This document shows, one piece after another, positions 1 to 6,648 of a stretch of 13,418 bases of DNA. Numbering within the stretch: position 1 is the stretch's first letter; every line of letters begins with the position of its first letter. The notes under the pieces are model-generated. The model was not told where the DNA came from and made no database searches. It saw nothing but the letters and a program-made list of their open reading frames with translations. Position numbers and translations under genes: made by a program. The stretch spans positions 1 through 13,418 of the forward strand of contig JBGSYC010000227.1 in NCBI GenBank assembly GCA_041751095.1, given 5' to 3'. The stretch comes from JADCRZ01 sp041751095. GTDB lineage: Bacteria > Bacteroidota > Bacteroidia > Chitinophagales > Chitinophagaceae.

Positions 1-827
1 CAATCGCCGATAGCGTAAACATCTGGTGTGTTGGTCTCAAAAAAATCATTAACCAGTACTCCCCTGTCGGTTTCAATACCCGATCCTTCTAAAAAAGAAA
101 TGTTGGGGCTTACCCCTACTGCTATTCCCACAAACCCGCAACTGATTTCTTCTCCTGTATTTGTGATTACACTTGTTACATTCCCGTTGCTGTCGCCTTT
201 AACCTCCTTTAACTCAGTCCCGGTTCTAAGGTCAACAAAGTGTTCCTTTATGTGCCTTGTAACCAGTGTTGCCTCTTCTTTCGGCAGTACACTATTCCAA
301 TACACATTCTCCCTGATTAAAAAAGAGACATTTATGTTCTTTGACAGCAGCATTTCCACCATTTCAATTCCTATCAACCCTCCGCCCACAATTACTCCAC
401 GATCCACTTCTTTTGTGTTTGCCTGCATGAGCTCTACATCCGGCATGCCATATAAACACTGCACTCCTTTCAGGTTTATGCCAGCATACTGAGGCAGGTT
501 TGATTTAGAACCGGAGGAAATCACCAGCTTACCGTAGCTAATTGTTGTGCCCGACTGAAGGGAAAGTTGCCTGTTCTCTGTATTTACCGAAGTCACATGA
601 TCCTTTACCAATCGTATCCTGTTCTTATCCCAAAACCAGTCTTCGTATGGCTTAATGTGCTCGTACTTCATGTGGCCCATGTACACATACATCAGGGCAG
701 TACGTGAGTAGAAATGTTCCGTTTCTGAAGAAATTACGGTAATCTCATCATTACTTTGCTTACGTACATTTCGTGCACAGGTGATCCCTGAAATTCCGTT
801 ACCGATAATGACAATATGTTGCGGCAT
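1..827 (-). CDS. FAD-dependent NAD(P)-disulfide-type oxidoreductase, C-terminus cut by window edge
   Basis: The reading frame from the ATG at 825-827 stays open to base 1 (275 codons plus 2 nt), so the C-terminus is missing. The N-terminus has a Rossmann FAD-binding motif (IIGNGISG, residues 7-14). A second dinucleotide motif, GGGLIGIE (148-155), is the NAD(P)H site. DVYAIGD (269-275) is the late FAD-binding motif that contacts the ribityl chain. This order is that of the pyridine nucleotide-disulfide oxidoreductase superfamily (NADH:rubredoxin or nitrite reductase-like, NDH-2-like). No redox CxxC is visible near the FAD motif, so a disulfide reductase is unlikely. The protein has no signal peptide and should be cytoplasmic or membrane-peripheral. 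It starts 8 bp after the DUF547 stop on the same strand, so the two are probably co-transcribed. A weak AGG overlaps the upstream stop. The electron acceptor cannot be told from this part. Confidence 0.9.
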   Translation of the reverse strand, partial: MPQHIVIIGNGISGITCARNVRKQSNDEITVISSETEHFYSRTALMYVYMGHMKYEHIKPYEDWFWDKNRIRLVKDHVTSVNTENRQLSLQSGTTISYGKLVISSGSKSNLPQYAGINLKGVQCLYGMPDVELMQANTKEVDRGVIVGGGLIGIEMVEMLLSKNINVSFLIRENVYWNSVLPKEEATLVTRHIKEHFVDLRTGTELKEVKGDSNGNVTSVITNTGEEISCGFVGIAVGVSPNISFLEGSGIETDRGVLVNDFFETNTPDVYAIGD

Positions 828-835
828 AAGATTAC

Positions 836-1570
836 CTATTTCTGCTCATTTAAGTTCCAGTTATAATCAAGATAGCCGATTTTAGTACTTGCACCTATAC
901 GATTTTGGGAATACTTATTGATGAAGTCGGGCAGCGATCCATTTTTGGTAAAATCGCCTTTATACCACGAAAAGTATCTGGAAAGTGCTGCTTTGTCTGC
1001 AGCAACTTTGTTTTTTGATTTATCATTTAGAAAAGCCTTCCCTGCATCTTCAAGCTGGGCATTTAGTTTGGCTGCAGTGTATGCTTCAGTTCGCAACACC
1101 GGACAAGATATTGAAGCACAAACAAGGGCAAAGTGTATGCGTGGGTCATTAAATTTTTTTCGTAAAATGCTATGTTCAATATTATTCAGATCATATTTTT
1201 TTCCTCCGATAGTAATGAATCTGATATCCCAGGGTGTATTAATCTTATAAATTTTACCGGCAATATCCTTTATGCTTTTTACAGGGTAATGTTTGAGGAT
1301 CAAAGAAACGGTAAATGCATTGTACGCATTGATCCAGAAAGCCTTCTGTTCATCCTCACTCCAGTTGTTTTGCGGCGCATTGTCGGATAAGGTTTTCAAA
1401 TAAGCGTTCATATCCGACGGGTCTTTTTGTAGTCCTTTGTAGTCGACCAACCCGGTGCTGTTGACATACTTTTTCAGCAATTTGTCCCATTGTTGATGAG
1501 ATGGTGCCTTTTGGGCAAAAGAACAGACGACAAACAAAATACAGCTAATTGCAATAAATACGTTTTTCAT
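836..1570 (-). CDS. Secreted DUF547 family protein
   Basis: The product is 244 aa with an N-terminal signal peptide (hydrophobic residues 4-17, then CSFAQ, probable cleavage near 20). The body carries the hallmark blocks of DUF547: FWINAYNAF (78-86), LNNIEHSILR (128-137) and DPRIHFALVCASISCP (142-157). Conserved H, C and N residues in these blocks suggest a papain-like or transglutaminase-like fold, but no activity is established for the family as far as I know. Length fits the usual 230-270 aa single-domain members. The start is the only ATG that includes the signal peptide. The next gene on the strand, an FAD oxidoreductase, begins 8 bp after the stop, indicating an operon. Secreted or periplasmic location is inferred from the signal peptide. 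No TAnnTTTG promoter is obvious upstream. Confidence 0.9.
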   Translation of the reverse strand: MKNVFIAISCILFVVCSFAQKAPSHQQWDKLLKKYVNSTGLVDYKGLQKDPSDMNAYLKTLSDNAPQNNWSEDEQKAFWINAYNAFTVSLILKHYPVKSIKDIAGKIYKINTPWDIRFITIGGKKYDLNNIEHSILRKKFNDPRIHFALVCASISCPVLRTEAYTAAKLNAQLEDAGKAFLNDKSKNKVAADKAALSRYFSWYKGDFTKNGSLPDFINKYSQNRIGASTKIGYLDYNWNLNEQK

Positions 1571-1627
1571 TTTTGATGGTTGTCCTATTAATTAATCTAA
1601 TGATAATTATGCCTGTCTTTTTTGTAA

Positions 1628-1774
1628 TTACACCCCTTCAACTACCGGAAGACCAACATTAAGATGAACGAGGTTCGGGGCAATATACTGGCTATTGCTC
1701 AGCATGGTACCCGTAAAATCTAACACGAGCGGAAGAAAGTATACTCTCAGGTCTTTATGCTTGCTTACCGTCAT
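1628..1774 (-). CDS. Possible small ORF or gene remnant, 48 aa
   Basis: A minus-strand frame from the ATG at 1772-1774 to the TAA at 1628-1630 encodes 48 aa. It is hydrophobic and beta-prone, containing VYFLPLVLDFTGTML, and ends in LPVVEGV. The frame stays open for 7 codons before the ATG and then meets a TAG, so it could equally be the C-terminal stub of a longer lost gene. I do not recognise it. It lies between the DUF547 gene and the 227-aa gene, a gap that otherwise has no coding signal. No ribosome-binding site or promoter is apparent. Confidence 0.2.
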   Translation of the reverse strand: MTVSKHKDLRVYFLPLVLDFTGTMLSNSQYIAPNLVHLNVGLPVVEGV

Positions 1775-1843
1775 CGTGGAAACCACCCTGTCACTCTATA
1801 TGCTATTCATAACAATGAAAACTCATAGCTGCAATCATACATT

Positions 1844-2527
1844 TTAGCCATCATTCCTTCCCGTAAAGATGTCTTTTATTTTCTCACCCGTCTGATGAAG
1901 CATGGCACCCGCTATTTTTGTCTCGTCTCTGTCTTTCGTATCTTCTTCACGTCTTGTAAACTGAAGACCTTCCGCGTAAGGAGCAGGCCGGTTCATTAGA
2001 AAGGCCGATGTTATTTCCCCGTAGGCTTTACGGGCCTCTTCCGCATTATATTTACCCGTTACAATATCATGCATCAGGTTGAGCGCTATAAAGTTGGCAG
2101 CTTCCATATCGCATCGGGCCGAGACTTCACCTCTTGTTCTCTCAATAGCAACACTGCCGTCGTATTTTGCTATTTCACCATACAATTCTACCGGCACTTT
2201 GTAATCAATAAAGTTTTCAATAACATCGGTATGCGGCTGTGGAAAATTATGTGGAATTTCATCACGCAAAACGACCGTGCGTTTCCACGGCCCGTTGTTG
2301 TACCACGTAAGCCGGCTTTGGCTTGCTTCATTTGGAAGGCCGTATTTTTCTATGGTTTGCTTTGCTGACTTCTTCGGGAGGTCGCCCCAGCTTTCGATGA
2401 TCAGGCTCACAATATCCATTTCAACCCGGGTGGTAGTTACCTTATCGGCAACATCACTGTTTACCGCCGCTTTTATGGCACTGCCTAAAGCCGTGGCAAC
2501 TGTACTTAGTTTTTCATTTTGCTCCAT
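1844..2527 (-). CDS. Conserved-looking hypothetical protein, 227 aa
   Basis: I do not recognise a named domain. The protein is soluble, without signal peptide or membrane segment. The N-terminal 50 residues look helical (EKLSTVATALGSAIKAAVNS). A central part rich in aromatic and proline residues includes LTWYNNGPWKRTVV and HNFPQPHTDV (about 72-102). Then come VAIERTRGEVSARCD and a helical stretch (MEAANFIALNLMHDIVTGKY), followed by a charged tail ending near residue 227. Only one cysteine is present. The composition and codon use are those of a real gene, and the central motifs look like a conserved family core; I have a vague memory of similar Bacteroidota hypotheticals, which is inference only. 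It is divergent from the DUF6503 lipoprotein, with a 200-bp gap containing a strong inverted repeat that could be a shared operator. The start ATG at 2525-2527 is the first in frame. Confidence 0.75.
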   Translation of the reverse strand: MEQNEKLSTVATALGSAIKAAVNSDVADKVTTTRVEMDIVSLIIESWGDLPKKSAKQTIEKYGLPNEASQSRLTWYNNGPWKRTVVLRDEIPHNFPQPHTDVIENFIDYKVPVELYGEIAKYDGSVAIERTRGEVSARCDMEAANFIALNLMHDIVTGKYNAEEARKAYGEITSAFLMNRPAPYAEGLQFTRREEDTKDRDETKIAGAMLHQTGEKIKDIFTGRNDG

Positions 2528-2629
2528 CAGATTAGTTTTAAAATGAATAAAAAAAAATTATGCGTTTAGATCAGTCAAACAGAAAACAGAAACCACTCAT
2601 CATCGATCGTATGACAATACCTTGTTTTC

Positions 2630-2659
2630 ATACTCACAAGATCAATATCTTGTGAGTAT
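2630..2659. promoter_or_regulatory. Perfect 13-bp inverted repeat between divergent genes (candidate operator)
   Basis: The left arm ATACTCACAAGAT (2630-2642) and the right arm ATCTTGTGAGTAT (2647-2659) are exact reverse complements around a 4-nt CAAT spacer. A second, shorter pair lies outside it: CAATACCT at 2615-2622 and AGGTATTG at 2678-2685. The element lies between two divergently transcribed genes (starts at 2527 and 2728), where a terminator is not expected and no T-tract follows either arm. A dimeric regulator site or a 5' leader hairpin for the plus-strand lipoprotein gene fits better. The function is inferred. Confidence 0.5.
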
Positions 2660-2727
2660 ATTGCGTGTGTTGGCACAGGTATTGACGATAAAGGTTAGGA
2701 AATTTAATTCATTTCTAAATATAACTA

Positions 2728-3495
2728 ATGCATTTACCTAAAAACAATTTGCTGAAAGAGATTTCCATTGCTGTCTTAATGCTTGTTACGATTGCCTGCA
2801 GCAATGAAAGACCTCGTGATGAAAAAGCTGTTCAGATTGTTGAACAATGCATTGAAGAACATGGGGGTGAAAATTATACAAATATGGATGTTTCTTTTGA
2901 TTTCAGGCAGTTCAGGGTTCACCTTAAACAAAACGGAGGCGATTTTTTATACGAAAGAACTTCAAGAGATTCTTTAAATACTGAAGTGCATGATATACTT
3001 ACCAATGATTCTTTTACAAGGAAAGTCAATGGGAGAAAGCAGGATTTGTCGCAGGAAGAAAGTGACAAATACAAAGAAGGCCTGAACGCTATTGCCTATT
3101 TTGCTTTGCTGCCTTATAAACTTTCCGAACCGGCAGTAATTCTGAAATATTCAGGTGAAACGACCATTGAAGGTAAAAATTATGATAAGATCGGTGTTTC
3201 ATTCGATGCAGCAGGTGGTGGAAAAGATCACCATGATGAATTCTGCTATTGGATCAACAAGGGTACGCATACATTAGATTATCTGGCTTATTCAAGTGGG
3301 GGGCCAAGATTCAGAAAGGCGACAAAAAGAGAGAAGGTGGATGGAGTAGTTTTTCAGAATTACGAAAACTATGAAATTGCTGATAGCACGCTTTCTGTAT
3401 TGAACTACGATCAGGCATATATGACCGGTAAAGCAACGTTATTATCCAGGATTGAGCAACAGAATTACATATCTGGTAAAGCGAAAAAGCAGTAA
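2728..3495 (+). CDS. DUF6503-type outer-envelope lipoprotein
   Basis: The product is 255 aa. Residues 12-24 form a hydrophobic segment ending in LVTIAC, an acceptable lipobox with the lipidated cysteine at 24, so the protein should be anchored in the envelope. The rest resembles the DUF6503 family of Bacteroidota: an early GGENYTNMDVSFDFR block (46-60), SRDSLNTEVHDILTNDSF, then a GETTIEGKNYDKIGVSFD block, the AGGGKDHHDEFCYWINK block (about 161-177) and DYLAYSSGGPRFRKA. These motifs suggest a LolA/LolB-like half-barrel fold that could bind a hydrophobic ligand, but that is inference. No function is known to me. The gene stands alone on the plus strand, divergent from the gene ending at 1844 and followed by the IS element. 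The ATG at 2728 is chosen because it supplies the complete signal sequence. Confidence 0.8.
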   Translation: MHLPKNNLLKEISIAVLMLVTIACSNERPRDEKAVQIVEQCIEEHGGENYTNMDVSFDFRQFRVHLKQNGGDFLYERTSRDSLNTEVHDILTNDSFTRKVNGRKQDLSQEESDKYKEGLNAIAYFALLPYKLSEPAVILKYSGETTIEGKNYDKIGVSFDAAGGGKDHHDEFCYWINKGTHTLDYLAYSSGGPRFRKATKREKVDGVVFQNYENYEIADSTLSVLNYDQAYMTGKATLLSRIEQQNYISGKAKKQ

Positions 3496-3590
3496 GTTTA
3501 AAGGGGGCAATACCGATATCACCGTCCATTATCAAGTACTGAAAATTTATAAAAGTCTTCATTCTTGTTTTACCTATATCCCCTTAAACT
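3495..3590. repeat. Long-range imperfect inverted repeat downstream of the lipoprotein gene
   Basis: AGTTTAAAGGGG (3495-3506) and CCCCTTAAACT (3580-3590) are reverse complements except for one bulged A. They enclose 73 bp without a gene. It could be a transcript-end structure or the ends of a small relic element. It begins at the last base of the lipoprotein stop codon. Confidence 0.3.
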
Positions 3591-3611
3591 GAAGTGTAAA
3601 GTAATCCCTAA

Positions 3612-3640
3612 GGGTTTGTAAGAAAATAACTTTTACGTTT
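3612..3640. repeat. Left terminal inverted repeat of the IS element
   Basis: 29 bp starting GGGTTTGTAAG, matching the reverse complement of 4865-4893 with 3 mismatches. It overlaps the 3' end of the transposase gene. Confidence 0.8.
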
Positions 3641-4826
3641 GTGGCCTTATAGTATAGTTCCACTCTCCATGGAATTTATGATGTTGTATGTTTATATTCT
3701 TTAATTCTTTCGCTGTAATAACTCTTCCTTTTTCATATTCATTTTCATCAATCTTCGCTTTTACTTTTAATCCTGTTTTCGTTTTAACGGCACCAATTAA
3801 TTGTACCACCGTTTCTATATCAATTAATGGAATTCCTTGCCAGTTCATAGTGATATGAGAAAATAACCTATGCTCTATTTTATTCCATTTACTGGTTCCA
3901 GGTGGAAAATGGCAAACGGTAATTTCTATTTTTATTTCATTGGCAAGTTCTTGCAATTCTAGTTTCCATAATTTTAATCTGTAACCATTACTTCCTCCGC
4001 CATCTGCGGTAATTAGTAATTTTTCAGCCGTTTTATATTTTTGTTTCCCCATGCACTTCCACCATCTTCTAATGCTTTCTACTGCAAACTCTGCTGTATC
4101 GCAACTCTGACCCACGTTTACTAATCCTTCATTCTTCTTTATATCATAGATTCCGTAAGGAACCGCTTTTTTCATACCAAAATCATGAACCTCCACTTCC
4201 CGGGGATCTTTATGGGGCCTGTATTCCTTGCCCTCATTCTTAAAATTACCTATCAGCTCCTTTTTCTTAGTATCCACCGATATAACCGGAAAATCTCTGG
4301 ATAAATAAGTTTTAGTTTGTCTATTTAAATACTTGAACTGTTCATTTCTGTCGGGATGCTGGTTTCCTTCGATGCGCTTTGCGTTTGACTGCAGACTATA
4401 TCCCAGTTCACTTAACAGTTCGCTGATAACCGTATGACTGGCGTTATAACCTTTCTTTTTTAATTCTGTTGATAAAGTTCTGGTACTCTTACATGTCCAA
4501 CGCAACGGAGAATCCGGCTCACCACGTGTTAGTGGTTCGACCAACGATTCAAGATCGACTAACAAAGCCGGATCCTTATCTGTTAACTTCTTTCTTCCTC
4601 CACCAACTGATCGAGTCCGTACTAGAGGACTATTCATTTGCGGCTTGTTGGCCTCAAGATCTTTTCTTCCCTGAATGATTGTTGGTCTTGAAACCTCTGA
4701 CAACTTAGAAATGATTGTATTACCACCTCTACCTAATGCTTCAGCTTCCCCCGCTAAAAAAATTCTTTTCTGATACTCGTTAAGATGAGGTAATAACTTC
4801 TTAATCTTTTTCTTTAATGCTTCCAT
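3633..4826 (-). CDS. ISAzo13-family DDE transposase
   Basis: Residue numbers count from the ATG at 4824-4826 (397 aa). The first 150 residues are a charged DNA-binding region with helix-turn-helix character (GGNTIISKLSEVSRPTI, then the GGGRKK block). A DDE nuclease core follows: VISVDTKKKE (D185), LITADGGGSNG (D275) and WNKIEHRLFSH (E318). These are the three acidic metal ligands, and the motifs are those of the ISAzo13 family (once called Rhodopirellula transposase). It acts on the terminal repeats at 3612-3640 and 4865-4893. The frame is open 12 codons further to an ATG at 4862, but I prefer the ATG at 4826: family members begin with a similar MEALKKKI-like helix, and a TAnnTTTG box lies just upstream. 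The C-terminus (HGEWNYTIRP) is intact. Confidence 0.9.
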   Translation of the reverse strand: MEALKKKIKKLLPHLNEYQKRIFLAGEAEALGRGGNTIISKLSEVSRPTIIQGRKDLEANKPQMNSPLVRTRSVGGGRKKLTDKDPALLVDLESLVEPLTRGEPDSPLRWTCKSTRTLSTELKKKGYNASHTVISELLSELGYSLQSNAKRIEGNQHPDRNEQFKYLNRQTKTYLSRDFPVISVDTKKKELIGNFKNEGKEYRPHKDPREVEVHDFGMKKAVPYGIYDIKKNEGLVNVGQSCDTAEFAVESIRRWWKCMGKQKYKTAEKLLITADGGGSNGYRLKLWKLELQELANEIKIEITVCHFPPGTSKWNKIEHRLFSHITMNWQGIPLIDIETVVQLIGAVKTKTGLKVKAKIDENEYEKGRVITAKELKNINIQHHKFHGEWNYTIRPQT

Positions 4827-4830
4827 GATA

Positions 4831-4838
4831 CAAAAGTA
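4831..4838 (-). promoter_or_regulatory. Candidate -7 box of the transposase promoter
   Basis: On the minus strand TACTTTTG matches the Bacteroidota -7 consensus TAnnTTTG, with a TTG 18 bp upstream that could serve as the -33 element. Transcription would begin almost at the transposase ATG, giving a leaderless or nearly leaderless message. It was identified from consensus only. Confidence 0.4.
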
Positions 4839-4864
4839 AGCATTATTGTATTCATTCAACAAGT

Positions 4865-4893
4865 AAATGTAAAAGTTATTTCCTTACAACCCC
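4865..4893. repeat. Right terminal inverted repeat of the IS element
   Basis: Reading inwards on the minus strand the 29 bp begin GGGGTTGTAAG and pair with 3612-3640. TAA follows at 4894-4896, matching the TAA before the left end. Confidence 0.8.
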
Positions 4894-4898
4894 TAAGC

Positions 4899-5738
4899 TT
4901 AAATGGACTGAATAATGTTTGCGGGGGCGGCGTTCGCCCGGGCGAGTAAACCCGGTTCACCCATTTCGGCAGTGACCCCCGCAAAAGCTGACGTAGGCCC
5001 ACGCCATCGCAACTGGTCGACATCGTTAAATAACAGTGCATCAGTTCGCAGGGTGGCGAGTCGTTTGAACAGCAATGCCTGTTCATGTTGTTCCGCCAGC
5101 AGTTTCCGGGGGAAACCCTCGATGGGCCCGTACTGGTTCAACAGCCGGGCTCCTCCGGTTTTCCCAATGCCCGGGATGCCTGGATAACCATCCGCGCTGT
5201 CGCCGACGAGCGCGAGAAAGTCCGGGATGAGTACCGGACTCACGCCAAATTTTTTGCGTACCTCGTTTGCGTCTCTGATTGCTCCTGCTTTGGGATCAAC
5301 CTGCACCACCCGGTCTTCGCGCACACATTGTGCGAGATCTTTGTCCGGCGTCCAGATGCACACTTTCTGAACACGGGGGTCGGCGGCGGCTAAGTGCGCT
5401 GCGGAGGCTAAAGCATCATCTGCTTCTAGCTCAATCATTGGCCATACGACCACGCCCATCGACGCCAATGCTTCCTCCATGGGATGAAATTGCGAAAACA
5501 GCGCCGGTTCGATCCCTGCTCCGGTTTTATAGCCGGGCCAGAGCTCGTTACGAAATGACTCGATGACATGATCCGTCGCGACACCTACGTGCGTGGCGCC
5601 TTCTTCGATCATTTCCAATACTCCATTCAGTACACCAACCGCCGCGCCGAATGGCGGGTCCTTGCCTTTGTTGTATCTACGCTGGCCGTAGAAGTGCCGG
5701 AATAGTTCATAGGTACCGTCGATAAGATGGACGATCAT
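4899..5738 (-). CDS. Stand-alone 5'-3' exonuclease (PolA N-terminal domain / FEN type) with H3TH motif
   Basis: The product is 279 aa and corresponds to the 5' nuclease domain of DNA polymerase I without the polymerase. Metal-binding acidic residues are seen in order: LIDGTYE (D7), GVATDHVIESFRNELWPGYK (D56), ELEADDALAS (E105, D107, D108), WTPDKDLAQC (D132, D134) and VGDSADGYPGIPGIGKTGGA (D180, D183 and the helix-3-turn-helix DNA-binding loop, 187-200). The family removes 5' flaps and RNA primers in replication and repair. The closest sequences I can recall are stand-alone exonucleases of Acidobacteria and Actinobacteria. The gene is clearly richer in GC than its neighbours, with many GCG, CGG and GCC codons, pointing to horizontal transfer. 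The IS lies 5 bp after its stop, and the true C-terminus may have been altered by that insertion. No promoter was recognised upstream; the gene stands alone. Confidence 0.9.
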   Translation of the reverse strand: MIVHLIDGTYELFRHFYGQRRYNKGKDPPFGAAVGVLNGVLEMIEEGATHVGVATDHVIESFRNELWPGYKTGAGIEPALFSQFHPMEEALASMGVVVWPMIELEADDALASAAHLAAADPRVQKVCIWTPDKDLAQCVREDRVVQVDPKAGAIRDANEVRKKFGVSPVLIPDFLALVGDSADGYPGIPGIGKTGGARLLNQYGPIEGFPRKLLAEQHEQALLFKRLATLRTDALLFNDVDQLRWRGPTSAFAGVTAEMGEPGLLARANAAPANIIQSI

Positions 5739-6096
5739 GGATTGAATGCTTATTAGTTAATTGTCAGCGTCAGCCAGACCTGTGAAGCTCCGCTGGCAAA
5801 CGAGATATTCAGCCATTGATAACCGGAACTTCGGCAGTGCTTTACTTTGCAGGGATCGCAATGCCGTCCCTGACTATGATCGGGCGATTTACAAGTCCCG
5901 AACAAGTATATCGATATTTCGTTTCTCTAAAATCATCTGTTTAGTAGAAGTTACTCTGACACATGGAAATAAGTAAAGCGGCTGAAAAGGTACCGCTCTA
6001 CCAATTTAATTTATCGCCATGCTTAAAAATTGCATTTGCAGATTAATGTGGCTGTCACAAATAAAGCAATGCTTTTTTCTTAACGCTACGGGTGCA
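5739..6096. other. Intergenic stretch without a convincing gene
   Basis: A frame on the plus strand (5761-5976) begins with TTG and encodes 71 aa with no recognisable domain; I do not accept it. A weak hairpin pairs CGGCAGTGC (5832-5840) with GCAATGCCG (5858-5866), with one mismatch. GC content falls from the exonuclease level back to the local background across this stretch, so one edge of the acquired DNA probably lies here. Confidence 0.4.
6063..6078. terminator. Small hairpin with T-run, possible terminator
   Basis: AAAGC (6063-6067) pairs with GCTTT (6071-6075) around a 3-nt loop, and the plus strand continues with T to 6078. It lies 19 bp beyond the stop of the EF-hand gene. On that gene's strand the tail is only partly T-rich, so termination is uncertain. 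Confidence 0.25.
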
Positions 6097-6648
6097 CTAT
6101 TTAAAAAGTCCTTTTACTTTATCTACCACCCCTCCTTTGCCGGTAAAGAATGCTTTTAGATCCTGAAGATCCACATCACCATCGCCGTCCCTGTCCATAC
6201 TTCCTTTAAACTTTGTCAACATTGCCTGAACGTTAAGGCCGTCTGTTTTTCCACCACTCACCTCATTGAAAATCTTTTGGAGATCAAAGCTTTTATCCGC
6301 CGGATCGGCTGTCCTTTGCACCAGTCTCTTCAACACCGTTGGTATCAGGTTGTTGGCTATGTTTGCCGCCTGCTGCACATTCAAGCCAAAGCGGCTTTGC
6401 AGCCGGTCCATAAAGTTGCCGGTAGCTTGCTGGGTAACAGGGTTAGCTGTTACGTTATCGCCAGTGCCATTAAAGAGGCCCGCTACTTCCTTTACGTTGC
6501 CGCCGGATAGAGACGTTTTTAAAGAGTCCTCTATGGCACTGCTGGCTTCCTGCACGGCTTCTTCATTCCGTTCATTAGGGATGTCCGCGTTGTTGATTAT
6601 AGTGGCATCTGCATTTTCTTTTACGAGGCTGTTCAAATTTTCTACCAT
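6097..6648 (-). CDS. EF-hand protein with helical DUF937/YidB-like region
   Basis: The product is 183 aa, soluble, with no signal peptide. Residues 1-45 are acidic and probably helical or disordered. A glycine-rich segment (SLSGGNVKEVAGLFNG, 46-61) precedes the helical block DRLQSRFGLNVQQAANIANNLIP (81-103), which recalls DUF937/YidB-like proteins. Residues 152-163 form a canonical EF-hand loop, DRDGDGDVDLQD, with acidic ligands at loop positions 1, 3, 5, 7, 9 and 12 (D at 12 instead of the more usual E), followed by LKAFF. It should bind calcium. The tail GGVVDKVKGLFK looks amphipathic. Similar 150-190 aa proteins occur in Bacteroidota, but I know no role. The gene is monocistronic. The ATG at 6646-6648 is the first in frame. 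The calcium-binding call is firm; the DUF937 link is tentative. Confidence 0.8.
   Translation of the reverse strand: MVENLNSLVKENADATIINNADIPNERNEEAVQEASSAIEDSLKTSLSGGNVKEVAGLFNGTGDNVTANPVTQQATGNFMDRLQSRFGLNVQQAANIANNLIPTVLKRLVQRTADPADKSFDLQKIFNEVSGGKTDGLNVQAMLTKFKGSMDRDGDGDVDLQDLKAFFTGKGGVVDKVKGLFK

Larger units (their letters stand above)
3612..4893 (-). mobile_element. Complete ISAzo13-family insertion sequence, 1282 bp
   Basis: Both ends were read from the sequence. The left terminal repeat is 3612-3640 and the right is 4865-4893. Read inwards they begin GGGTTTGTAAG and GGGGTTGTAAG, and they match at 26 of 29 positions by hand count. TAA flanks both ends (3609-3611 and 4894-4896), consistent with a 3-bp target duplication. 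The match continues weakly outside, so ends one or two bases longer are possible. The element encodes one transposase on the minus strand whose stop lies inside the left repeat. All visible parts are intact, so it may still be active. It sits 5 bp beyond the stop codon of the GC-rich exonuclease gene. Confidence 0.85.

Noticed and set aside
28..492. Plus-strand 154-aa open frame
   Set aside because: It is the antisense shadow of the FAD oxidoreductase, whose minus-strand frame carries clear FAD and NAD motifs and runs off the window edge.
4856..5393. Several frames on both strands overlapping the exonuclease gene
   Set aside because: High GC lengthens chance open frames; only the 279-aa frame has nuclease motifs.
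5761..5976. Plus-strand 71-aa frame after the exonuclease
   Set aside because: TTG start, no domain, arginine- and serine-rich chance composition, no promoter.
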